Shown in pieces: positions 46,868 through 55,557 of a stretch of 64,000 bases of DNA. Origin of the DNA: SZUA-36 sp963727635. GTDB lineage: Bacteria; Pseudomonadota; Gammaproteobacteria; Xanthomonadales; SZUA-36. The notes under the pieces are model-generated. The model was not told the origin of the DNA. It made no database searches and saw nothing but the letters and a program-made list of their open reading frames with translations. Where the stretch lies: assembly GCA_963727635.1 (NCBI GenBank), contig CAVSHP010000021.1:310001-374000 (forward strand). The letters run 5' to 3'. Position 1 is the first letter of the stretch. Every line of letters starts with the position of its first letter. The position numbers and the translations under genes are program-made.

Positions 46868-46986
46868 GGCGGCCTACCGGCGAAAAATTTTGCCATTGAC
46901 CTTCCACGGGCGGAACACCGGAGATGAGACGCCTGAAGACGAATCAACTCCGGTCCATGGATTTGTTGGCTGGTCGTTGCCGTGAC

Positions 46987-48611
46987 TCAACGAACCAGTT
47001 CGATCTCGCTCGGCCGCCACTCCTTGGTGAAGAACGTCTCAAGCGGACTATACAGCCGCAAAATGACAAACCAGCCCTTTGCCGGATCCGTTTGAATCCA
47101 GTTGCCGCGTTTCACACCGTCGGGCTGTTTCGGGCCGATAAATACCGTCGTCGAGCCGTCGGCGGCGGCTACTGCTGCCGGTGAGGGGTAACCCTGGCTG
47201 CCGGCCCGCGGGAAAAGCTGCGGCGTCTGCAGCATGGAACGCGACTGGTTGTCGTACAAAATCAGCGACCAGAATGCGCGGGCGGGAATGCCCTTGGGCA
47301 ACGTGACCTTGTAGGTCTTGCTGCCGTCGTAGGGATTGCCATCGGAATCCAGGAAGCCCATCAGGTACTGCGAGCCGACGCCAGGGATATTCATGATCAT
47401 GCCCGGCGAGTCCAGTGTGTAGGCATAATAAAATGCAGTGCGCGAATCCAGCGTCCTGGCCCCGGTGGCGGGATATGGCTTGAACATACCCTCCTTGGTG
47501 AAGGCCGGCGGTTGGGTCTCAAAAAACGCACCACCCTCCCACAGCATGCTGCCCCACATCGAACCAGGATAGTACGCCCATTCCGGATGAATCACGGCAT
47601 AACGCCAGTTCAGCGTCCTGCCTGCGGCGCTGCCGACTGCAGCGGCGTCGGTGAGAATCTTCTTCATCCGTGCATCGGGCTTGAATGGCTTGCCGTGCTG
47701 GATGCCAATGGCGGCCAATTGCCCGGCGAGTTCCACATCGTAGCTGGTGGCCGGTTCCTGCTGTACGTTTTCGTTGATCATTTCGAAGTAGCCGAAGTCG
47801 CTGGGCGGAATCGTGTTGAATGCCTTGCCGCTACCCTCAACGAATTTGGTTTCAGGTACGGGCGGGTTCTGCGCCAGTCCGACTGTGCCGTTCAGCGCCG
47901 TGGCGATACTTGTGCCAAAACCACCTGGCGTGTACGGATAGAGCTTGAGGTTCTTCTTGATGTTTTCGGCTGTAGGCTTGGGATCATTGTTGACAAGGAA
48001 CGCGCGGGCCCCATACAGCACCCGGTTGGTTTTCGAGTGGGCGATAAAATAACCACTTCCGGCAGCGGACCATCGTAACCCGGCGGTACGATCAGATATT
48101 TTCCACCCTCACCACGGTCGGGGCCGGGACGACCGATGTCGATGATCCACGAAAACCACATGTCATTGATCGTACCCAGTCCGTTGGATGGTTGCTCGAG
48201 CACCATCGGGCCCTTCGACAGGTTGATGATGCCAACGCAATAGACAGTATCGGTGTTAGGGGTGAGGAAAAGCGACCTGCTGTCCATCAACTTGGAGAAT
48301 ATGACAAAACTGTTGTCCTCGGCGCCAATGCTCTGGAAACCCTTGCCCAGCGCGTAGGCAGACGCGCCGCGGAAACTGTTGTTGTACGCATTCAACGCGC
48401 GGGTGAAATCCAGCGTGTCGCGGACCCGTTCTGCGGTCTCCACCGTCGGCACACCGTCCTTGTATTCGAGCGTGCCGATGCGGCTCTCAACCCGGTCGGG
48501 CGTAGTGATCTCTGCGGGTAGCTTGGTGGTCGATTGTGCTATGGCCAAACCAGGCAATGCGATGAGCAGAATAGATATCCGCATCATTGTTTTAATGAAG
48601 GTGTGTTTCAC
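46987..48611 (-). CDS. Secreted DUF1254/DUF1214 protein, one frameshift
   Basis: Start ATG 48611 with a signal peptide (MRISILLIALPGLAIAQS). The frame changes near 48055, from the PLPEV side to GYFIAHSKTNRVLYGARAF. N-terminal DUF1254: DTLDFTRALNAYNNSFRG, LTPNTDTVYCVGIINLS, PGYDGPLP. C-terminal DUF1214: TFYYAYTLDSPGM-like segment AFYYAYTLDSPGMIMNIP, GIPARAFWSLILYDNQSRSM. About 540 residues repaired, normal for the family. Function is unknown; members are periplasmic. It is monocistronic. Confidence 0.85.
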
Positions 48612-48745
48612 TGGATGCTCCTTTTAACTGCTGAACCGACTGGTCGATGCTGTATGAGAATAGGGCGCTGCTTGGAATGATAGCACCGTTTAGTGCCATT
48701 CATGGGTGTCCTGACTTTTCCACAGCTGTCGATGTCCATCAAAGT

Positions 48746-48853
48746 GTGAGTACGCTGACCGTTGCGGATTACCACTACGACAACATGGGCCGGATCACCA
48801 ATGTGACCTGGGATGATGGCGGTTCAACCACTTACGATTACTGGATATGGTAA
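48746..48853 (+). pseudogene. RHS YD-repeat fragment
   Basis: About 35 codons read STLTVADYHYDNMGRITNVT then TWDDGGSTTYDYWIW and a stop. The DYHYDNMGRITNV element is an RHS/YD repeat. There is no RHS context on either side, so it is a stray remnant. The rest of the 48612-48939 gap holds only this and the terminator. Confidence 0.6.
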
Positions 48854-48878
48854 CGAATGCCATATGGCGACAAGGAAA

Positions 48879-48919
48879 GGGACCAGTTACATATCAATTA
48901 ATGTAACCGGTCCCTTTTT
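48879..48919. terminator. Bidirectional hairpin terminator
   Basis: Arms GGGACCAGTTACAT (48879-48892) and ATGTAACCGGTCCC (48901-48914) pair with one mismatch; five T follow on the plus strand and three A precede on the other side. It lies 21 bp past the end of the secreted-protein gene on the minus strand. Confidence 0.75.
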
Positions 48920-48939
48920 CAATTCCCCTTTTTGGATTA

Positions 48940-49512
48940 TCAGTGTATCGGCAGCAGACGTTTGAGTGTTACCGGAACGTCTGGTGGATCTCCAACACCG
49001 ACGAAAAGATCGGCGTTTTCGATCGGATCGGGACATGTCAGGGGTGAAGGCGGCGGCAGCGCCGGGGCACAGGGCAGCATCGATGTATTCACGGTGCCCA
49101 GGGTCACACCCGCCCCGTCACGCCAGAATTCGAACTCCACCCGAATCCAACGCAAAACCTCGCCATTGGCCGCGTCGGCCTCCAGGTATAGCGTCGTGGC
49201 TTCGATGACGCCCGAACCCTTACGCCGCCAGCTGCCGAATTGGGGCAGATTGCGCGTGTTCAGAAAATCCGCCTGGCCGAAATCGCCGCCATCGACTAGC
49301 GTCATCGTGCCGTCGCGGTGTATCTGCGCCATGCCTGAAAGTGGAAAACCCGGCGGCAATCCGTAGACCTCCGTGTCGAGCGCAAGGTACCACGTTCCCG
49401 TGGGCCAGTTACCGGCGTCCGGTACTTCGCCTGCGATGGCAGCCCGCCCGGATGAGATAGAGGCAATGAGTGTCGCGACCAGTACCAGGGTGTAGTGACC
49501 AAATGTGTTCAT
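48940..49512 (-). CDS. Hypothetical secreted protein
   Basis: 190 residues from ATG 49512, preceded by a strong AGGAGG. Signal peptide ends about residue 28 (ISSGRAAIAG). The mature part has GNWPTGTWYLALDTEVYGLP, a DGTMTLVDGGDFG stretch and two cysteines late in the chain (MLPCAPAL, PLTCPDP). I recognise no family. Its leader contains a perfect 10-bp inverted repeat reaching the ribosome site, and the CadC-like regulator gene lies directly upstream on the same strand. Confidence 0.7.
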   Translation of the reverse strand: MNTFGHYTLVLVATLIASISSGRAAIAGEVPDAGNWPTGTWYLALDTEVYGLPPGFPLSGMAQIHRDGTMTLVDGGDFGQADFLNTRNLPQFGSWRRKGSGVIEATTLYLEADAANGEVLRWIRVEFEFWRDGAGVTLGTVNTSMLPCAPALPPPSPLTCPDPIENADLFVGVGDPPDVPVTLKRLLPIH

Positions 49513-49523
49513 TTTGAGACCTC

Positions 49524-49554
49524 CTAGGGTGATCATTGGGGAATATCACCCTAG
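49524..49554. promoter_or_regulatory. Perfect inverted repeat abutting the ribosome-binding site
   Basis: CTAGGGTGAT (49524-49533) and ATCACCCTAG (49545-49554) flank an 11-nt loop. On the minus strand the second arm runs into AGGAGG of the secreted-protein gene. It may be an operator for the neighbouring winged-helix regulator, or an RNA hairpin affecting translation. Confidence 0.55.
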
Positions 49555-49596
49555 TGAACGCCGCAGTCGAAGTCCTTTGGAAAAGCTTTGGAACGT

Positions 49597-51249
49597 TTAC
49601 GGGGGTAGCCCAATTGAGGCAAGAATCGCGCGAAAAGCAGGGTCACTGCGCAGCGGGTCCCACGTCGGCGTGAGTTGCAGCAGATCGATCTGAAACAGGT
49701 CTTCGTCCGCGATGGCCTGACGCAATGTCTCGATGGCGCGGTCGGGCCGCCCACCCAGCGCCCACAGACGGGTAACTTGCAAGGGCGCAATATAGTCCAC
49801 CCTGCCGGCTTCGGACAGCGCACCTGCCGCCGCGCGCAGGGCTTGCGGATCATCGGCCGAAGCCAACAGCTTGCTCATCAATGGGTGTGATACCCACGCG
49901 GCGCGTTCCAGCGACATGGCGTCACTTGCGCCGCGCCGCCAGGCCAGGTCGGCTCGGAGCTGCGTGGCGGGCGGATGGCCCGGCGCGAGTTCCAATGCCA
50001 GGTCGATTTCCGTTTCGGCCCGCCGGTCGTCGCCCTCGAACGCGCTCCACAGGGCGCTGAGGTAGGCAAGCGTCGGGTTTAGCGGGTCGCAGCGTATCGC
50101 CAGGTCGATTTCATCCCGTACCAGGGGACGACGAAGCATTGCCAGGAACAGGGCATACTGAAAGCGTGCGTGCGCGAGGCTGGGATTCAGTTCGATGGCG
50201 TGTACAAGTCTTGCCTCGGCTTGGTCCCAGTCGTGCTCGAAATAGATCGCGAAGGCGCCAAGCAACATGTGTGCCTCGGGGCTGTCCGGGTCACAGCGCT
50301 CCGCGGCCAGGGCCGAGGACTGAATCAGGTGGCGGACTTTTCGCGGGTGCGTCGAGCACCAGAATGCCTGTGCGCCCCAGACATCCGCCATCCCCGCGTG
50401 GGCCGCGGCATGCCGGGGATCAATACGCAATGCTTCTTCGAAATAATGTTTTGCCTGCTCGATATGGTCCGGCGCGAGTCGATACCAGTGGTATCGCCCC
50501 CTCAGGTAGGCGACCATGGACTCGGCGTGAGGCTCAGCACGCTGATTTTCCTTCACCGGGTGCGAGGTATCGAGGGCCGCAGTAACGTCGTCCACCAGTT
50601 CACCGGCCTGCCTGGAGAGATGTTGAAGGTGCACGATTCGCCGGTCACGCCAGACTTTCGCACCCGTTCTTCCCTCGCTGAGTTCCAGGGATGCGAACAC
50701 CGCTGGCGCTGCACCGGAGATTCTGCCGCTGAGCACCCAGTCAGCGTCGAGTTTCGAAATCGCGGCAGCCGGGTCGTTTTCGCGATCCAGGCGCATCGCC
50801 GTCTCGCGTGCCACCACGCGCAGGCCGCGCACACGGCCGAAAGCGCTGATCAGAAGGTCGAGAAGTCCGAGTCTTACGACGTCAGCATCCACGCAGTCCT
50901 CGCCGAGTATGAATGGCAGCACGGCGAGCAAACGGGGCCGCGCGTCGGTCGTCGCGATCAGCCGGTAGCCCCTTTTGGGGATGGTTTCGATGATACGTGG
51001 TTGTCTCGGGTCGTCCTCCAGGGACTTGCGCAACTCCGAGATGGCGCTCTGCACCGCACTGTCACTGACGTACTGTCGATGCCAAAGTTCACGGATGATC
51101 CGATCGATACTGAACACTTCGCGGGGATGGGTGGCAAAGTTCACGAGCAAATCGATCAGGCGCGGTTCCAGGCGCCTGGTAAGACCGTCACGTTCGATCA
51201 GGTTGAGATCCGGGCGTACCCGCCAGTCTGCCACTTTGAAAGCGTCCAT
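49597..51249 (-). CDS. CadC-like winged-helix regulator with TolB-like and TPR regions
   Basis: 550 residues. Residues 1-95 are an OmpR/ToxR-type DNA-binding domain (RLEPRLIDLLVNFATHPREV, VQSAISELRKSLEDDP, IETIPKRGYRLIA). Residues about 105-220 resemble the FlgO/TolB-like domain found in such regulators. The C-terminal half is TPR-like (HYFEEALRIDPRHAAAHAGM, EARLVHAIELNPSLAHARFQ). No clear membrane helix separates the parts, unlike CadC itself. It probably controls the secreted-protein gene 84 bp downstream; that is inference from position. Confidence 0.82.
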   Translation of the reverse strand: MDAFKVADWRVRPDLNLIERDGLTRRLEPRLIDLLVNFATHPREVFSIDRIIRELWHRQYVSDSAVQSAISELRKSLEDDPRQPRIIETIPKRGYRLIATTDARPRLLAVLPFILGEDCVDADVVRLGLLDLLISAFGRVRGLRVVARETAMRLDRENDPAAAISKLDADWVLSGRISGAAPAVFASLELSEGRTGAKVWRDRRIVHLQHLSRQAGELVDDVTAALDTSHPVKENQRAEPHAESMVAYLRGRYHWYRLAPDHIEQAKHYFEEALRIDPRHAAAHAGMADVWGAQAFWCSTHPRKVRHLIQSSALAAERCDPDSPEAHMLLGAFAIYFEHDWDQAEARLVHAIELNPSLAHARFQYALFLAMLRRPLVRDEIDLAIRCDPLNPTLAYLSALWSAFEGDDRRAETEIDLALELAPGHPPATQLRADLAWRRGASDAMSLERAAWVSHPLMSKLLASADDPQALRAAAGALSEAGRVDYIAPLQVTRLWALGGRPDRAIETLRQAIADEDLFQIDLLQLTPTWDPLRSDPAFRAILASIGLPP

Positions 51250-51364
51250 GTTTTGAGTATAGGAAACGCAAAAAGCAGCTGCCGAAGACGGGGATTACGG
51301 AATTAAGGGAAGCCGGAAAGCGGAATTCAGTACGCTACCATTTGTCGCTTGCCAACGGGCAAAT

Positions 51365-51790
51365 TCAACTGGGTGACTTTGCGCCGGGTAAGGCCTGGGC
51401 AGCCTTGTCGAAAGTATAGGACCCGCTAAACGAAATACCCAGAGAACTGGCTATGAACCTGGCCTTATTTGTGATGAGTGCGTCAGCGAAGTCTGCGACT
51501 TTACCCCGGAGTGGTTTTGCATTGCGATAGTCGTTTAAAGCCATCCATACAGCCTGCCCGTCCTCAAATCGAATACTGGTTTCTTCAAACAGGGCCCGGA
51601 CAACGCCGATCAGGTCGGTTTTGCCCAATTGGTATTTTTCGCCTTTTAGCGTCCACAAGGTTTCAACCAGAACCACGTCGGTAACCAGCACCACATCGTT
51701 ACCGGTGATGAGCTTTTCCGCTTTCTTCGATTGGACCGGGTCGTCGTCAAGCAGATAACGCAGCAGCACATTGGTATCTATTGCAATCAA
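51365..51790 (-). CDS. vapC: VapC-type PIN-domain toxin
   Basis: 141 residues. PIN fold acidic residues: IAIDTNVLLRYLLDDD, VLVETLWTLKG and the later FADALI. Such toxins are RNases that cleave tRNA or rRNA. The ATG overlaps the antitoxin stop by 4 bp, a standard toxin-antitoxin layout. It is on the chromosomal side of the comM fragment, outside the island as I define it. Confidence 0.88.
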   Translation of the reverse strand: MIAIDTNVLLRYLLDDDPVQSKKAEKLITGNDVVLVTDVVLVETLWTLKGEKYQLGKTDLIGVVRALFEETSIRFEDGQAVWMALNDYRNAKPLRGKVADFADALITNKARFIASSLGISFSGSYTFDKAAQALPGAKSPS

Positions 51791-52005
51791 GACATCCCAC
51801 TCTGTCTTGAAGCCTCGTCACTCATTGACGATTTGGGTACAACCTCTTTCAGCAAACCCCTGGCGGCACCCAGGGACTTCTTAACGATAGTTAACTGGCC
51901 GTCCGCGATAAAAATTTCGACTTCGTCGCCCGGTCGAATCCCCAACGCCTCGCATTGGCTGGCCGGTAATGTGATTTGTCTTTTTGCGCTGACTTTCGGC
52001 ATCAT
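51787..52005 (-). CDS. AbrB/MazE-type antitoxin
   Basis: 72 residues with a swapped-hairpin DNA-binding fold: VSAKRQITLPASQCEALGIR then GDEVEIFIADGQLTIVKK. The polar C-terminus should bind the PIN toxin encoded next. An inverted repeat directly before its start is the likely autoregulatory operator. Confidence 0.88.
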   Translation of the reverse strand: MMPKVSAKRQITLPASQCEALGIRPGDEVEIFIADGQLTIVKKSLGAARGLLKEVVPKSSMSDEASRQSGMS

Positions 52006-52040
52006 ATATCTCTTTACATTTGGAGATTGGTAAAGATATC
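52006..52040. promoter_or_regulatory. Operator-like inverted repeat of the VapC/AbrB module
   Basis: ATATCTCTTTACA (52006-52018) and GGTAAAGATATC (52029-52040) form an imperfect inverted repeat immediately upstream of the antitoxin start. AT-rich palindromes there are usual for autorepression. Confidence 0.5.
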
Positions 52041-52093
52041 AAGGTCTTTACAAAATGTCAAAAGTAAAGAATAAATTGCTCGGTTCATCTGCG

Positions 52094-52570
52094 TCAAATG
52101 TAGTTCTGACCAGTGCTCAAACGTCTGAATGCAATGGCTTCCGCGACGTGCCTGGAATTGATATCGGTAACCCCATCCAGGTCCGCAATGGTGCGCGACA
52201 CCTTGAGGATGCGGTGACAGGCGCGGGGTGATAAGTAAAGCTGTTCAGCGGCGTGTTCCAGCAGTTGCAGGGTTTCGGCTTGGAGGTGGCAGAATTGTTT
52301 CAGCTCACCGTTGCTCATCAGTGCATTGGTTTTTCCGGCCCGCTCGAACTGGATATCGCGCGCCTGGATGACGCGTCCACGTACGCTCGCTGAGCTTTCG
52401 ATTCCGTCAGTTGATGAGCTCAGGATTGAAGTTTCGGGGCGCAGTACCTCGACCTGGATATCGATGCGGTCGAGCAGCGGGCCGGAGACCCTGGTGCGGT
52501 AGCGCTGAATCTGTTCGCCGCTGCACATACAGCGCCCGCTGTCGTCACCCGAGAGGCCACAGGGGCAGGG
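52094..52570 (-). pseudogene. Second copy of the comM 3' end
   Basis: Encodes the last ~145 residues of a ComM/YifB protein (MCSGEQIQRYRTRVSGPLLD onward to the natural stop) but nothing of the ATPase domain. The same region occurs in the main comM gene at 62667-63150. Identity is highest near the 52.5-kb end and lower toward the stop, where many residues differ. It stops abruptly in front of the XRE regulator. It most likely marks the left boundary of an inserted island. Confidence 0.8.
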
Positions 52571-52615
52571 TTGCGTTGCCTTTTTGCCATATTTACCCGC
52601 ATATCACTTAAGTCG

Positions 52616-53080
52616 TTGATTAAAAAGCCATATGACTTTGAGCCAGAAACTCTGGGTGATCATGTCAGGCGGAAACGTCTTGTTTTGGAACTAACACAGA
52701 AGGAAGTGGCCAACCAACTCGGGGTCGTTCCCTGGACCATTTTGAATTGGGAAAAGGGCCACACAAGTCCCCCGATAGCCTCTATACCGGCCATTGTGCA
52801 GTTCCTGAGTTACGATCCATTTCCGCAGCCCAAAACACTCCCTCAACTCCTGTGCGCCAAGCGCCGAGAAATGGGATGGTCGATCAAGCAAGCCGCCGAA
52901 GCAGTTGGTGTTGATCCATGCACTTGGGGGAATTGGGAATACGGACAGGTGATGCATTACCGGCAACACCGTGTACTTGTGGCCCGGTTACTGAGTTTAT
53001 CCGCTGATGAACTCCAAAAGGAAATGGCAGTGCGTTTGAATCGATCGCATGGTCGCAAGCCCAGAGCGCCAGTTCAATAA
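52616..53080 (+). CDS. XRE-type helix-turn-helix protein, possibly 5'-truncated
   Basis: About 154 residues from TTG 52616; no ATG with a ribosome site is seen, and the junction with the comM fragment lies just upstream, so a few N-terminal residues may be lost. Two HTH segments are visible: LTQKEVANQLGVVPWTILNW with EKGHTSPP, and GWSIKQAAEAVGVDPCTWGN with WEYGQV. A truncated second copy is at 61281-61484. Targets are unknown. Confidence 0.7.
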   Translation: MIKKPYDFEPETLGDHVRRKRLVLELTQKEVANQLGVVPWTILNWEKGHTSPPIASIPAIVQFLSYDPFPQPKTLPQLLCAKRREMGWSIKQAAEAVGVDPCTWGNWEYGQVMHYRQHRVLVARLLSLSADELQKEMAVRLNRSHGRKPRAPVQ

Positions 53081-53145
53081 AATCCATGGCGGTTGGTCAT
53101 TTGACTCAAGCTAACAAGTCTCTGGAGCACCCGGCGCGGTTCAAT

Positions 53146-53236
53146 ACCTCTCGGAAGTGAGAAGTTTATCGAAACTTTGGAGTCACAAACGGGAAGACCG
53201 TTGAAATGCCAAAAGCCTGGCCGAAAGCCATATTAA
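53146..53236 (+). pseudogene. C-terminal remnant of a RAYT-type transposase
   Basis: Reads GSEKFIETLESQTGRPLKCQ then KPGRKPY and a stop. It is about 90 percent identical over 84 bp to 55450-55533. This is the usual C-terminus of REP-associated tyrosine transposases. The rest of 53081-53288 has nothing recognisable. Confidence 0.6.
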
Positions 53237-53288
53237 TTCGCCCAATCGTTCATAATAGCGACATCTCCAAACGAACAGGAAATTCTCC

Positions 53289-54273
53289 ATGCGCCAGCCG
53301 ACTCTTTCTGACAATGGATTCGAGAAGTTTCGCAAGAAGACCCGCAAGGAACAGTTTCTGGACGAGATGGAAGTGATTATTCCGTGGAAAGATCTCACCC
53401 AAGCGATTGAGCCGTTTTATCCTCAGCCTGAAGGCGCCGGACGGCGTCCGATCGGCATTGAGCGTATGTTGCGCATCCACTTTCTGCAGCATTGGTTCAA
53501 CCTGTCTGATCCGGCGGTAGAAGAAGCGCTGTACGATTCGCGTGCCTTGCGCCAGTTTGTCGGTATTGACCTGGGCCGGGAACCGGTACCGGATGAAACC
53601 ACGGTGTGTAAATTCCGCCATTTGATGGAGCAGCACAATCTGGGTGATCAGCTGTTTCATTTGGTCAATCAATTCCTCCAGGAGAACGGCTTGAAAGTCA
53701 GCCGGGGAACGATTGTCGATGCCAGCATCATCCACGCACCCAGCTCGACCAAGAATAAGAAGAAGCAGCGTGATCCGGAGATGCATCAAACGCGCAAAGG
53801 CAATCAGTGGTATTTCGGCATGAAGGCCCACATTGGGGTGGACAGCAATACCAAGCTGATCCACTCGGTGGTGGCCACCGCCGCCAACGTCCATGACTCG
53901 CAAGTGCTGGGCGATTTGTTGCATGGCAACGAGACCCGGGTGTGGGGTGATTCTGCTTACGCCGGCCAAAAGCAGATACTGGCTGAGAAAGCCCCTGATG
54001 CCAAAGACTTCACGCAAGCCAAAGGTAGCCGCAATCGCAATTGACGGAAGCAGGATCGCAGCCCGCAATCGCAACAAGTCGCGGGTACGGGCCAGAGTGG
54101 AACATCAATTTGCTGTGATCAAACGGCAATTTGGCTTCAACAAGGTTCGTTATCGAGGTCTGGATAAGAATGCGCATCGGCTGTTTGTGGCCTGTGCGTT
54201 GAGCAACCTGGTGATGGCCAAGAAGACATTGATGAAACGAAGGCGATGGGAAGTGCAGGCAAGTTGCGCCTGA
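53289..54273 (+). mobile_element. IS5-family transposase gene, one frameshift
   Basis: Start ATG 53289. The N-terminal DUF772-type part (MRQPTLSDNGFEKFRKKTRK, IGIERMLRIHFLQHWFNLSD, PVPDETTVCKFRHLME) leads into a DDE domain (SRGTIVDASIIHAPSSTKNK, KAHIGVDSN, WGDSAYAGQKQILAE). The frame changes near 54035, and the rest (RVRARVEHQFAVIKRQFGF then NKVRYRGL) continues in another frame. About 325 residues repaired. I could not find matching terminal inverted repeats, so the element ends are not given and it may be a remnant. Confidence 0.85.
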
Positions 54274-54435
54274 AAGTTGAAGATTCAGGCCGAAAGTCGA
54301 TGAGCAGAAGCAAAAAAGCGACCAACAAATCGGATAAACGTACACAAATTGAAGGGCTGGAATGTTGCCGGTGAATATGCCATCCCATAAATGCTCAATT
54401 AATCAGATAATCCCTTAAGTAAACTGTCACCTGAT

Positions 54436-54606
54436 ATGTGGAACGGCAAAGTCGACTGGGCCATGGGTTTTGCCCTGGCGGCCGGTAATTTCCTCGGTGG
54501 CCTCGCCGGTGTTCACCTGCAGGTGCTGAAAGGCCACAAATGGGTGCAGGGTGTGGTCACGGTGGTCATCATCATTTTCGCCATCCGCCTGCTGTTTGCA
54601 GGTTGA
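54436..54606 (+). pseudogene. C-terminal fragment of a TauE/SafE family permease
   Basis: About 56 codons: MWNGKVDWAMGFALAAGNFL, then GGLAGVHLQVLKGHKWVQG and a final hydrophobic helix. This is the C-terminal end of a TSUP (sulfite/anion exporter-like) protein. It begins exactly after the motif TTAAGTAAACTGTCACCTGA (54415-54434), which also borders the RAYT remnant nearby, so the 5' part was lost in a rearrangement. Confidence 0.65.
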
Positions 54607-54630
54607 AGACTCTGACCCCTCGACTACTGC

Positions 54631-54978
54631 TTAGTCCAGGCCTAAAACAATACGCCAATACGCTTCGACTTCGCTGATTTCCTTCTCGGTGAGGATGGTC
54701 AGCATATCACTGGTAATCCTCCGGTTATCAATGGTTCTTGCTTGATCCAGCATGATGTCAGAATCGGCTTCCAGTCCGTCGCGCGCTGCGACCCGATAAC
54801 GGAGTGGCGCTGTGTCTTCGATCAATTGTGTGGTCAGCGGGAGTACCGTAGTGCTCGGATGCCCGGCTTCATTCAGCAGATTACTCTGCATGACGATACA
54901 GGGTCGGATTTTTCCCGGCTCGGTACCTTTTGATGGATTGAAATTGGCTAGATAAATGCCGCCGCGCTTACAGGCCAT
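54631..54978 (-). CDS. PemK/MazF-type toxin
   Basis: 115 residues from ATG 54978 (an ATG at 54984 is possible). MACKRGGIYLANFNPSKGTE, PGKIRPCIVMQSNLLN and ADSDIMLDQARTIDNRRI are PemK/MazF features; such toxins are ribosome-independent mRNA endonucleases. It overlaps the antitoxin end by about 11 bp. Located inside the island, where it may stabilise it. Confidence 0.87.
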   Translation of the reverse strand: MACKRGGIYLANFNPSKGTEPGKIRPCIVMQSNLLNEAGHPSTTVLPLTTQLIEDTAPLRYRVAARDGLEADSDIMLDQARTIDNRRITSDMLTILTEKEISEVEAYWRIVLGLD

Positions 54979-55201
54979 CGGCATTTGCTGCGTCGAAATC
55001 GGCCGATGCATCAAGTGCCTGGTTGCGCGTTTTGAGCGAGGCGATTCGCACCTGCTGTCGCAGTGCCTCACGGTCCAGGTGCTGCTGATAGTTACGAACC
55101 GCGTCTCTGATCACACGGCTCTTGGTTGTACTCATTCGTCTGGCCAGGCGGTTGAGTAGCGCGTCAAATTCTGCATCGGCTTTAATGGTGACTGTTTTCA
55201 T
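54968..55201 (-). CDS. Ribbon-helix-helix antitoxin
   Basis: 77 residues. MKTVTIKADAEFDALLNRLA then RRMSTTKSRVIRDAVRNY is a CopG-type ribbon-helix-helix; the charged C-terminus should bind the PemK-type toxin. It is the first gene of the pair and has a palindromic operator upstream. Confidence 0.85.
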   Translation of the reverse strand: MKTVTIKADAEFDALLNRLARRMSTTKSRVIRDAVRNYQQHLDREALRQQVRIASLKTRNQALDASADFDAANADGL

Positions 55202-55210
55202 ATCCCATCG

Positions 55211-55239
55211 TACTTAAATTAGAAATACGAAATTAAGTA
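55211..55239. promoter_or_regulatory. Palindromic operator of the PemK/RHH module
   Basis: TACTTAAATT and AATTAAGTA flank a 10-nt spacer, 10 bp upstream of the antitoxin start. AT-rich symmetry suits ribbon-helix-helix autorepression. Confidence 0.5.
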
Positions 55240-55402
55240 TAATTACCTGATTCATGGCAGACAAGTGTTAAGATGTGTGTCTCGGCTTTTCACCGGGAGA
55301 TGCAATGACAGTAGGGGGTGTCTTGCAGCGCGTCCTGGCGATTTCCGGGTTGTGGCGTGGGTTTGGAAGAGTCGGGGTGGTGACTCTGACCGCTCGGAAT
55401 CG

Positions 55403-55557
55403 GGGGACAGTTTACTTAATCCCCACAGTTCTGCAAAAACGGGCAGGCCTCTCGGAAGTGAGAAGATTATCGAAACCTTGGAGTCACAAACCGGAAGACC
55501 GTTGAAACGCCAAAAGCCTGACCGAAAGCCATTTACATTTAAGTAAACTGTCCCCTG
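55403..55557 (+). pseudogene. RAYT remnant flanked by inverted GGGGACAGTTTACTTAA motifs
   Basis: GGGGACAGTTTACTTAA (near 55404) and TTAAGTAAACTGTCCCC (near 55541) face each other around a transposase C-terminus (GSEKIIETLESQTGRPLKRQ). The right motif fuses directly to the RHS gene, whose 5' end is missing. The stretch 55260-55402 has nothing I can assign. Confidence 0.6.

Noticed and set aside
53200..54400. Terminal inverted repeats of the IS5-family element
   Set aside because: GGCCGAAAG occurs on both sides but as a direct repeat tied to RAYT remnants; no matching inverted ends were found.
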